Assembly (NCBI RefSeq): GCF_030247185.1
Contig: NC_080571.1
Span: 105,421,128 to 105,485,127 of the forward strand
Direction of reading: 5' to 3'
Length of the DNA stretch: 64,000 nt
Source: Malaya genurostris
Taxonomy: Eukaryota > Arthropoda > Insecta > Diptera > Culicidae
A model generated the notes under the pieces. The model saw only the letters and a list, made by a program, of their open reading frames with translations. It was not told the origin of the DNA and did not search any database. Below, one piece after another: positions 31,064-40,746 of the stretch (its first letter is position 1; each line of letters opens with the position of its first letter). The translations under genes and the position numbers were made by a program.

Positions 31064-34000
31064 ACTATGTCTATGTTATTATACAAATATTCGCTACATA
31101 TCTGGTACCGTTAGAAAAATTCAAATATTGTCTCCCATTCTACACGAACATTTTGTAAGTAAACGGGAGTTAAGCTAACGTTTTCGCATTTTTTTAAATT
31201 TTTTTTCATTCTATTTTCGTATGAGATATACATTACATTACATACAAAGTACAATCCGGACTAAACACCGATTGTCAAATATGTTGATTAAAATGCCGTT
31301 AGAGTTCTTCGACATATCCTGTAATGGTTTCCCGACTGTGAAAGCAGGTTATGGAAGGCGCTTTGTATAAATTATAGACAATAATAAATCTAAAATATCA
31401 TGCATTTTTTCTTATGACCCCCGGAAAATTTCTCTAAAATATTTTGTCAAAAAATAACTGTAGTGCCAAGCAAAAATATGAATTGTAAACTATGGCTGTT
31501 TTGCCGTTTTTTTCGGCAAAAGCTCCATATTTATAAATTTTGGCAAACGCATTTGCTGGTTTCGGCATTTATTATTATGCACTTTTCCGAAATATCAGTA
31601 AATCCACTTAACGAAGCTTGGAAAACATAATAATGCAGGGCCGCCGAGAATGGAAAGGGGAACCCAACCGATTATTTTTCAGGGGGCTCGGAAATTCGAA
31701 TATCTCAAGGTGTTTCTTATTCTTCATAATAAAAAAATATTCAATAATTCAAATTTGTGTATCGTTGCGACTGATCTACGATTTTTCCCGAATCCGCCAT
31801 ACCAATACATGTACAAACAGCACGCTCAGTCGAAGCCGAAGAAAAAAATACAGGGTTGTGTGCGAGACACCACCGAACATAATGACATTAAAAAGGCAAT
31901 TTTGAAACTCTCTCATCAACAGATTCAAATTTATGTCGTTTTCGTTTTTAAATTGCACTACACCGGTGTAGCGAAAGCTGCACTGAAACCGTTCGTTTTT
32001 GCCAATTGCACTACACCAGTGCTACACTTTTTCTGCACCGATACCACTGGTGTAGCACTCATCAAAAGTTTGGTGTAGCTCTGTGCAATGGAATCGTTTA
32101 TTGTAGTCAATGGTTACTGTTTATGTTTTCGTCAGTTTTGTTCGTTTATGCATGCCTCAGTGTAGCACTGCACCGGTGTAGTGCAAATTAAAAACGAAAA
32201 CGCCATTAGAAAATAGGGAAATAATTATCGGTTGATTTTTCATTAGGGCGTATAAGCAAGTGACAGTTTCTCTTTAATCACTCTCTCTTTCTATTATTGT
32301 GATGTGATTAAAAAGATTTTCTTTGATATCACTATTCTGTTTGAAAGTCGAAAATTTCGGATTTCATTTCATGCAAAGAGTTGAGTGATAAACGTGGAAA
32401 CCGCTTGGCAATTAATAGAAGAGAAAGTAAACAAAGAGAAACTGTCACTTGCTTATACGCCATTTTGAAAAATTAAACGAGAATTGTGAAACACTAAGGG
32501 CATATTCAGGAGTGTTCTAGTTCTAGATGCAAAATTTGTCAGTTTTAAAATTTAAATCTAGTAATTATAACAAAATAAACTGGCAGCCCCAGCAGCGTTT
32601 CATCTGTGTTTCAAATATAGAAAAAATAGAACGGCAGCGTATACCCGTTTTAAATTCGACAATAGAACTGTTCGAATAAATAAAACTAAAACGGCTTGCT
32701 GGGGATGCGTTTGTTTCAGTTTCAGTTACACTATAGACCACCCATATGAATCTTGCAGCTGCTGAATTTGCCCTAAGAACACTACTGAATATGTCCTAAC
32801 GTTACTATTATATCATCGTCAACTGCGTATTTATAACAATATTCTTTGCTTTTTTGCGAATTTCCGTTCGTAAATGAAGATTTCTGTTCACGAACAGCGC
32901 AGTCGCAACCTAATCGGATGTTCCTCCAGAAATAATATAATTCCATCTTCAAATCACCTAATAGTGAGAAGCGTTTAAAACTACGGTAATTCGTTTTCAG
33001 CAACCCATAGAGTTACAACCTGAACTAGTCTACACAAGAAATAAAAACTACAAAATACAAAGAGCAAAACTACCCAACAGCGAGAGTTTCGTTTAAGAAG
33101 CTAAAATTAAGTTAACCGTATCAACTTGAAATTAAGTCAATACGACTCAACTGTAGAGTAAATATAACTTACCATTAAGTAGAGTAAATATAACTTACCA
33201 TTAAACCTAGATTTCCCAGTATAATAGTAATGTAGTTGAGTGACCCGTGGCACCTAAAGCGCCGTCTGATGTAAAATGGGTGTGTAAATGCTCCTAAAAT
33301 GCATGTACAAAATTACCTGCGCATTTAACACAACCACAGTAGCTAATGCAAAAAAGTACAACGGTTTCTCACTAGAAGCGCTGTTAGTATCTCCGAACAA
33401 TGGGAAATCTATGTTTATTTGATTTATGATATAACCAAATATATTATATATCAATTTGGATCACTTTAACGAATTCAATACAAATCGAAAAATACATCAC
33501 ATTAATACCATCTGGTGACGGAAAAGGCTATTAGTTCAGTCATATTTAATAGTTTGCGTTTAGCGTGCACCCAGAAGTGAAATGTAAAAACTAATTGAGC
33601 AAGATGCTCACATAGAGGTGTGAACATTTTCTTATTTAAATGTGTTTTTTTAAGAATGTAAATATAGGCTATAAATAATGTAAAATTACGCTCTGTTAGA
33701 CCTATCGTCTTCACTTTCAAGAGTTATGAAGATAGTATTTAACTTTGATCATGAATGTTATGAATAATGCTGAAAAGACGAAACCTATAGGATGTGAAGG
33801 CAATGTTTGGCAGATCACTTCTGATATATAGAACCAAATTAAAATGAAATGAAATGGTGTATTACATTGTCATTGGTGTCATTTTGTCGTGAATACGACT
33901 TACTTTACTATGGGGCGCCTTTTCAAAATTAGTCATACGGAAGAATGGGCAGAACTTAATCGTGAATATCTCGACTTGTATTAACGGCAGCAACATAATT

Positions 34001-37000
34001 CTTTCACCATTTCATAAAAAATATGATCAGGAATTTAAATAATAATATTTTGAACAGTGTGAGCTAAAAACAAACCACTCAAAAAAAAAATGAATCCTGT
34101 GTAGCATCTTGATAGTTTCTTTTAATGAAATATGCAAATCCGAAATGAGACGTCAAAAATCGTTTAAAATTCTGATAGTGAAAAGAGGAAAAGTTTCGCA
34201 ATTCACACAATCGATCAACTGTCAATTCGAATTCGAAAGTGTAAAGAAATCGTGTCACCTTTTTTCGTATTCACGACATCCAGTTATGTCTCTGACATTA
34301 CACACTCGTACTTTTTATAAATTGTTTATGAATTGAAAGTGCATATACTAAACGATCTGCCCCTTGCAGTGAAATGTGAAAACTTTTAGTCAAAATTTGA
34401 AATTTCGATATTTATTTTCTAAAAAGTAATTGAATTTCATTCAACAGACGAACCATTCCAAAATTCGACAAATAGATAGTTTGGTAAGCACTGTAAAAAT
34501 GTTAATAAATAGTATGATAAGTGCAATACAATAAGCAAAAGAACAAGTTATACTTATTACTTTTATTTAAATGGATAGCTCTCGTTGAGACAAATTACGG
34601 TTGATTCAAATAATAAATTGTTTGGTTTTGAAGCATTTATTTATTTATTAAACAACCTGATATTGTATATTTCGATCACCGTAATTTTTCTGGAAGTAAT
34701 ATTAAGATTATTTTGTTCAGTTCTGTGTGCACATTTCACACATATTTATATAAATAATAATTTCTATAAAAACAAAATGTTTTCATCCGAGTTAGTATCA
34801 GATTGCAATTCTAAACCGTATTTACAGTGCATTTTTTGTGAAGTGTATATCGAGAAATATACCATATATTTGAAGTTGTTTGGTTCAGTGTACTGATTGA
34901 GAAAGTTGTCATATGTGCATTAAACAATTTGTAGTGTATTAGTAACCTTTTTTGCCACCGCACTTTACTGTGATGTCCCTCTTGAATCGCAAGAGTGATC
35001 CATATTGATATATAGTATATTTGATATAACTCATCTTTAAGTATTTTTTGCACGTGTCTTACGGAAACTACCTACATCCATTTTCTCTTTTATTAGGTAA
35101 CCCCCAAATTGGGTGGAATGTACTTAAAATTAGGTTGTTTTGCGGTTCCGTGTAGAGCTACTTGCCGGGCTGCTGGGACTAGCGAATTTCTTCCGGGCCG
35201 CACGTATATTTTCAAAACATTAGCAACCCAATCGCTCACCGGTGAAGCGAATTGCAATAAAGTGAATACGCACACAAACGAACACATATTTGACATACAG
35301 CGCCGCACTGCACACATGTTTAATGTGGCAAAGCCATCAACAAATTACCGAGATACAAGTACTTCAAATTAGGTAAAAAAGTCAATCGCGGAAAGTTCTA
35401 AATTGGTCTGCTAGTTCCCGTAGAATGAACAGCTGATAATACATTAAATATACTCAAGCGAACACGACGACACGCCACAAAAACCAAGCATCCAGCGAGA
35501 ATCGAAGAGAACGATACAGACCAACGATTGAAACCGTCGGCCGTGCACGAAAAATCAACAAGATGACAGCATTTGCTCTTCTGTGATTGGTTAATGAAAA
35601 CATAGGTCGATCCTAACCAATTTTTCAATAGTATGCTATTGAAATACTAAACGAAACGACGTTGCCATACATGTTTAAGTTGAAACTTTCCGAATCGATT
35701 GCTTGTAAAATTATATCAATCCATCAACAAATGATTGAGTTATTAACGTTCAAAGTTATGACAGAAAAATGTTACCTGGCTAATTTTCAAACTTTTAATG
35801 GACACTCGGCTCCGTATAGTGAAGGCGGATAGGTCTTAAGGCGCGCTTCATGCGAGAGTCGCGTTTTGATGTGCGAAACACACGAAGGGTTTATTTTTAT
35901 GTATAGGGGTCCGTAATATTGCAATCACCCGGGTCCGTATTTTCTTTCGGCGGCTTTGCCTGTATGCATCTGTATATCTTGTTTTGACCTTACGAACGTA
36001 AATTTGCGAAGCTTTGTTCTTATTGGCAGCATCACGCTTTGACATGTCGAGTTTCCAGGTGAAAATTCTTTTTATCGTTTCCTTTCCCTGCTCACGGTTT
36101 CCTTCTTGCTTTAATCGCTTTAATACTCTTGAGACAGTTGAACTCAAGTATTTTATCAAAAGTACGATGCAATAGCTTCGGATTTGTGTACAATATGTGT
36201 TCAAGCGTATCCGTTTTCCAAACCACTGAAATTCGCAAGATGTAAATAATACACTGTAAAAAGTTTAGTTTATTTATTTATTCATTTATTTGGGAACAGG
36301 AAAAAGCCCGGTGGAGATGAAATTTGGCAATCTCTCTCTCCAGCAGGCATAAAACCTCCTCATTATTTGTATCAACAGATTACAGTGATCCAACAGATAC
36401 ATTTAGGCTTAACACTAAAATTAAATCTAACAGTTAATTTATAACACTATAACTAGTTGAAGACACCAGGCATAGTGCTCTTGCTAAAAAAGTGAGAGAG
36501 AGGAGAAAAGTGGATAGATAAATGGTATACAAGAGTTGGCGGAGGGGTTGCTAAACGAGCGCAAACGAACAACGGGGTTAGAATCAGCATGTAGATCTAA
36601 TTAATGATAAAACATAATGGATGGTGGAAGAAAGAAAAAAGAGGAAAGAACGACCGAATTAATTTAGGCGAGCGAATTAGTTAGTTTACAAATGGTACAA
36701 TATAAGACTTCGATTAAACTGAATTACATTACAAATAGCTGTATAGTATTTGCTTGTAAAATTGCCCTAGCTAACTTGGAAGGTTAAATGGATCACTCCA
36801 TGGTAGGTTGCGAAGAGCGAACCTAATGAATTTATGTTGAATAGCTTCGACACGATCGATGTCAGTTTGGTAATGAGGTGACTAAACAATAGCTGCATAT
36901 TCGAGGATTGACCAGACCAGTGCACAATAAAGGGCTTTTAAGCAGTCTATGTTACGAAAATTTTTAGCAATTGGAAACATAAAGCCTAAGAGTTTGGAAG

Positions 37001-39631
37001 CCTTTGAAATTACGTAATCGACGTGGTTCTTGAAATCAAGTTTGCTGTCTAAGATTACTCCTAAGTCTTTCACAAACGATTCACGTTTGAGAACGCTTTG
37101 CGAGAGGTTGTAGTCATATAAAATTGCTGAGCGCTTTCGGGAGAAGGATATAACGGAACATTTGGAGGCATTCAGTACCATCCTGTTGACATGACACCAT
37201 TTTGCTAAAGCATCAACTTGAGCTTGTAGAAAGCATGCGCCATCCTGACCATTTATCAGATGATATAGTTTGAAATCATCAGCGAATGATAGCTTGAAAC
37301 ATTTTACAGTGAAGTTGAGATCGTTAAGATAGAGTAAAAATATGAACGGTCCTAAATGACTTCCTTGAGGAACTCCAGAACTAACAGCAAATGGTGTGGT
37401 TATCCTGTTTCCTATTTTCACAGACATCTCACGACCAGTTAGATATGACTGCATCCATTCCAGTAGAGCACCGTTAAAGCCAAGTCTGTCAAGTTTGGCT
37501 ATTGTTATTTGATGGTGTATTTTATCAAACGCTGCCGTGAAATCAGTGAAAATTGCGTCGACCTGTTTGCGTGATTGTAGGGATCGGATGATAAATGAAG
37601 TGAAGGATACTTAATTTGTAGATGTTGATCGTTTAGGCATAAATCCGTGTTGTGTTTCAGATATGTAACATAGTCGTTGCAATTGTGGATTAAAAAGTCA
37701 AGAATAATTTTTTCAAATAACTTTGAGACAGCGAAAAGTGAAGCGATTCCGCGATAGTTAGTTATGTCGGATTTGTTGCCTTTTTTAAACACTGGGAAGA
37801 TATATGACTTCTTCCAAGAATCGGAGAACACTCCCGACTCGAGAGATGCGTTGAAAAGTATTGTCAGTGGCGTTAGGAGACTGTTCAGGCATCTTTTCAA
37901 TACTATTGAATGAATACCATCTGGTCCAGCGATAGTAGAACATTTCAACCTGGAACAAGCCGTATCAAATGGTCGTTGTGATACGAGGGTGAGGTCCAAT
38001 GAGGAACGTTAATGAATTAATTTATGTCCAGTAATAAAACAGATTAAAGACAGTTATAGGTGATGCAATAATTTCGTGTTCACTCTCTACATTGACTTGT
38101 TTGGATTCTGCTTGTTTCATTTCATTTGTTTTTTTTTATTTACTCTTTGAAGAACAATGTATATTTCTCAAAAATAATATGTGAAAACAAGAATGGCATC
38201 AGTTTTCAAGAATATGACAGTATATTTTGCTTTCACTTGCTTCCATATTTTCCTCACTATATCTGATTTTTCTATACTCCTCTAGGTACTCTCACAAATG
38301 CAATCGGAATTTTCATCATTTACATGGAACCAATGATGATGTGCATCGATTTGATCGCTTCGATGATCAACCAGAAACTGCTGATCGATTGCTTGGACCG
38401 GCTGGAAAAGGTAGACCAGAAGCTGTCCACAGAAAACATTACCGTGAATAATCATCGAATCCATCGTTACATCGTAATCCTTCTATTGTCGGTGTTGACA
38501 TTTGAGTTTGTACTGACCACATATAACTTCGTAGTTTTTTCCGATGCGGTTACCTTGTGGTCCCTGCTGTGGTTCATCACTGCCCTTCCGACAGGAATGA
38601 ATTCAGTTAGTCGAATTTGGTTTGTAGTTTTGGTTTTGTCCGTTCGTCATCGGTTCCAAACTATGAATATGCACATGGATGATCTGGCAGGATTGCTAGA
38701 ACAGCATAGCGAACTGTGGGAGGATGATTTGGAGATTGAGAAAAGCGATATTCCGATGAATTACTTGGAAAGAGAGATCTTCACGATTCGCAGTCACCGG
38801 AAAATAAGACAGTTTGGAAAGGGTTCAGCTGGAATGAGGGTCATTAGTGTCAGACCGTTCGAGAAAAAATTAAATGACGAGAAAGAGATTGCTCAGAAAC
38901 GGTCCAGGTTTGATTTTTTGTCATTTGAGAAGTATATGAAGATCGACGAGAAATTGGACAAGAAAATGATCTTGGTTTGTCGGACACACGACGAACTTTG
39001 CGAGATTGGTAAATCTATCAACCACATGTTTAGTTTTCAAATGTTGGTCTCAATGGCTCATGGTTTTATGGCGATTACCGCTCAGTTTTACTTTCTGTAT
39101 TGTGCACTTTCTGGACAGGATGTTCCCGTTTTGTTTCGGTCTGCGCAGGTCCCACAAATAACAGTGTTACTAATTTTTTACATCGCCGCTAAATGCGTTA
39201 TTTGCATCTATGTATGTTGGAAGACCAAAACCGAAGCTCAACGCACCGGAATCTACATGCACCACCTAGCCAATATGGTAGATGAAACACACTTTTATCA
39301 GATCGTAAACCATCTTTCGCTGAAGTTGTTGAATCACCAGCTAAACTTTAGTGCTTGCGGTTTTTTCGATTTGGACATGACAACCCTTTATGCGGTATGT
39401 GATAAGTTCGGTTCATTGACGTCTGTTGACTGATTTTTTCATTTTCTTTTTCTGCAGATTACCGGAGCAATTACTAGTTACCTTATCATATTGATACAGT
39501 TCAACTTGGCAGCACTTCAAAAGTCTGGCAACTCGACAAGCAGCTCCAATGTGGCTAGCACAGTTGCATCATATATAACTTTGAACTCAACGAACAGTAC
39601 CGCTTTGAGCACCTATGTGAAGAATCCGTGA
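25138..39631 (+). CDS. Gustatory receptor, Gr43a-like
   Basis: Three exons (25138-25363, 38286-39394, 39458-39631) join in frame to 502 residues. The introns have gtaaaa/ctctag and gtatgt/tgcag borders. The first exon starts 'MTGPIEMSLLDSLKVLFYTS' with a GR-type first helix. Exon 2 carries several hydrophobic helices, a charged intracellular loop (about residues 190-290) and 'LNFSACGFFDLDMTTLYA'. Exon 3 begins 'ITGAITSYLIILIQFNL', the GR signature TYhhhhhQF with Ser for Thr. 'FSACG...' plus this ending resembles Gr43a, the internal/peripheral fructose receptor of Drosophila (mosquito Gr9 group). The subfamily call is from memory. Unusual is the 12.9-kb first intron loaded with transposons; the two coding parts could also be used with alternative first exons. 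Confidence 0.82.
27174..27396. mobile_element. Foldback element with ~78-bp arms
   Basis: The left arm 'agtacaattcaaaccgctaa' through 'gcacatgtgcaa' (27174-27252) pairs with 'ttgcacctgtgcaa' through 'gcggtttaaattgtact' (27320-27396), leaving a loop of about 67 bp. The mismatches are few. No TSD is evident, so it may be an internal piece of a larger repeat; the left arm is also related to 26465-26505. Confidence 0.6.
28000..30490 (-). mobile_element. Internally deleted I/LOA-type non-LTR retrotransposon with RNase H
   Basis: Minus strand, in order: a probable 5' region (30490-30285, shared with 1009-1160). Then RT from 30252 with 'GCPQGGVLSPLLWNLVADSL' and the catalytic 'YGFADDYHIL'. A frameshift near 29920 leads to 'FGLSVNPGKTSMVLFTHRR' and 'LKYVGVILDSKLNWSAH'-type thumb. 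An RNase H follows ('CFTDGSLLNGRAGAGIY', 'AEIYAILCG', 'FCSDSQAALKAL', 'IWVPGHSGITGNEWADELAR'). Last is a zinc-finger tail 'CDLCE' ... 'YHLICNCPAL' ending near 28362. The endonuclease and RT fingers are missing between 30285 and 30252. Frameshifts and stops make it inactive. The 3' UTR (28362-28000) has degenerate tandem units. RT plus RNase H points to the I superfamily; the clade is uncertain. Confidence 0.85.
28010..28350 (-). repeat. Degenerate ~60-75-bp tandem units in the retroelement 3' UTR
   Basis: The pattern 'gcagaagtaaattctgcacc' ... 'ggatgctgaacaatctgc' repeats about four to five times with heavy drift ('gcagaaggaaattctgaacc', 'gcagaagtaaatgcggtacc', 'acagaagggattcattcact'). It lies just downstream of the ORF2 remnant on the minus strand. 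3' UTR tandem units are common in non-LTR elements. Confidence 0.5.
31026..31062 (+). repeat. (CT)n microsatellite
   Basis: An uninterrupted run of about 18 CT units, within a segment (30983-31165) otherwise similar to 4380-4550. The short 'ctctctttc' of that family seems to have expanded here. Confidence 0.95.
31934..32205. mobile_element. MITE with TTA duplication and 'CACTACACCGGTG' arms (272 bp)
   Basis: The left end TGTCGTTTTCGTTTTTAAAT and the right end, which inverts to TGGCGTTTTCGTTTTTAATT, continue into 'TTGCACTACACCGGTG' on both sides. Flanks are TTA at 31931-31933 and 32206-32208. The interior repeats 'gtgtagcac'. A PIF/Harbinger-type MITE is likely from the TWA duplication. Confidence 0.8.
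32227..32481. mobile_element. 255-bp MITE, sister of 14513-14765
   Basis: Nearly colinear with the copy at 14513, including 'gcaagtgacagtttctcttt' and its inverse 50 bp from each end, and 'ctgtttgaaagtcgaaa' in the middle. The flank is AATT on both sides (32223-32226 and 32482-32485). It begins only 21 bp after the neighbouring MITE ends. Confidence 0.75.
33190..33440 (-). mobile_element. 3'-end fragment of a Jockey-type element
   Basis: The words 'tagtaatgtagttgag', 'acccgtggcacc', 'aagcgccgtc', 'aaatgggtgtgtaaatgctc' and 'tttatttgatttatg' correspond in order to 21520-21760, where they follow the RT remnant. Only the untranslated 3' part is present here. 33441-36267 shows no further gene or clear element apart from the dispersed unit at 33956-34068. 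Confidence 0.5.
36268..38000 (-). mobile_element. 5'-truncated Jockey-type non-LTR retrotransposon
   Basis: Minus strand: RT begins near 37999 with 'STIAGPDGIHSIVLKRCL' and 'IFPVFKKGNKSDITNYRGIA'. A frameshift gives 'TQHGFMPKRSTSTN', a stop, then 'FTAAFDKIHHQI'. The last open part (37454-36882) has 'SSGVPQGSHLGPFIFLLYLN' and the catalytic 'LSFADDFKLYHL', followed by 'VKDLGVILDSKLDFKNHVDY'. The 3' UTR runs to a tail of ATAA/AATA units at 36268-36292, a usual 3' terminus in this group. The 5' end is truncated just inside ORF2, 286 bp before exon 2 of the gustatory receptor. One frameshift and one stop make it inactive, but it is the best-kept retroelement in the window. Confidence 0.88.
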
Positions 39632-40744
39632 ACAATATTCATTAAGTGAACCTATTGACGTTGTTTGATGTTGTTTTATGAAAATGCAAACTATTTTGAA
39701 ACTGATGAGATGTCATTTTTGCGTTTGATGAAAACTGCTTTGTGAACAGCAAAAAATAATGAAATGCTAGTAGAAAAGAAAAACTTGTATTGAATAACAG
39801 TATCATCGAGGAGCTGGTAAGTCTTGAAGTTTTTTTTTCTATTAATTAATTGAAAGTCAAACTCCGCATCGGAATGTAAGTTGACTGCTACATTTTCATT
39901 TCTTAAATGTTGGGTGCATGTTTTGACGTAGAACTAGTGTCTTAGTGCGCCTTGCGTCTTGCGAGTATCTTTTCATTCGTTAACAAAAGAACTCGCATAT
40001 GGGTCCCATCTTGTTGCGTAACATATTTTGTATGAACGAATGACAAAAAACGCAATATTTAATTCCAGATGAAATAATATTTTTCTCAACTTGCCGATTT
40101 CTGAAAGTAACGTAAAAATAGACGTTATCAGTCGGGCTAACTCAAAAGTGGTCACAACCCATATGGGAGTGATATGCGAGTATGAGCAGCTTTGTTATGA
40201 CCAGTAAGCAGTCTTCAAGAAAACATGAGCTGCGTTGAACTTGTGTACAATTCTACGTGCGGTAGTGCATTTTAAACTTATACACGGGCTTATATCCAGG
40301 TTCGCTACAAGCCAGAACACTGAGCACAGGAGTTGTTCAAACATCGAGTTTGTGCACGGGTACTTCCCTAGAGCATTAATCGATTCGAATGATAACTTGT
40401 TTGATCTATTGATGACTGAAGCTTCAGATGTGCATTGCTTTTCACCTAATAATAATGTTTAATTTTGTTTACTGAAAATTGTTTAGCAATACAATATGAT
40501 TGTTCTATTATATCCATGCGAAGGTTTCGAATTACCACAGTTAAGCTTTTGTAAACATTTGATAGGATCGACATTTGCTACTGCAAGAAGAAATGAATGA
40601 TAATTGAAAAATCGGTTTTGAATTACCTAGTGGTGTATTTCATATTACTCATATTCCCACATATATTTAATTATACGGGTAGAAAATTGAAGTTACGAGG
40701 TTTTAATGAAATCCTGAAGTAACACATTTTCTGGTCATAATTAA
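39632..40744. other. 3' flank of the gustatory receptor gene
   Basis: It includes the likely 3' UTR ('aaaaaataatgaaatg' near 39750 could serve as a weak poly(A) context). Frames at 39973-40155 and 40235-40462 have no domain. Nothing else supported. Confidence 0.35.
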
Positions 40745-40746
40745 TA

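Larger units (their letters stand above)
25364..38285 (+). other. 12.9-kb first intron of the gustatory receptor gene
   Basis: The borders gtaaaa (25364) and ctctag (38280-38285) join codon-perfectly. The intron holds a foldback element (27174-27396), an RNase-H-type non-LTR remnant (28000-30490), a CT microsatellite, two adjacent MITEs (31934-32481), a retroelement 3' fragment (33190-33440) and a Jockey-type element (36268-38000). A dispersed unit with 'ttcattaaaaatatgatcag' at 26265-26375 recurs at 33956-34068. The 'gtttcgatttcctcgcg... ggctcatcagtgctt' unit near 26398-26440 recurs at 27098-27140 and, inverted, near 30946-30990. No independent host gene is supported; frames such as 34585-34896 and 35109-35372 show no domain. 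Confidence 0.7.

Noticed and set aside
35109..35372. 87-codon frame in the receptor intron with several Cys
   Set aside because: No recognisable domain, signal peptide or splice support, and the opposite strand is equally open.
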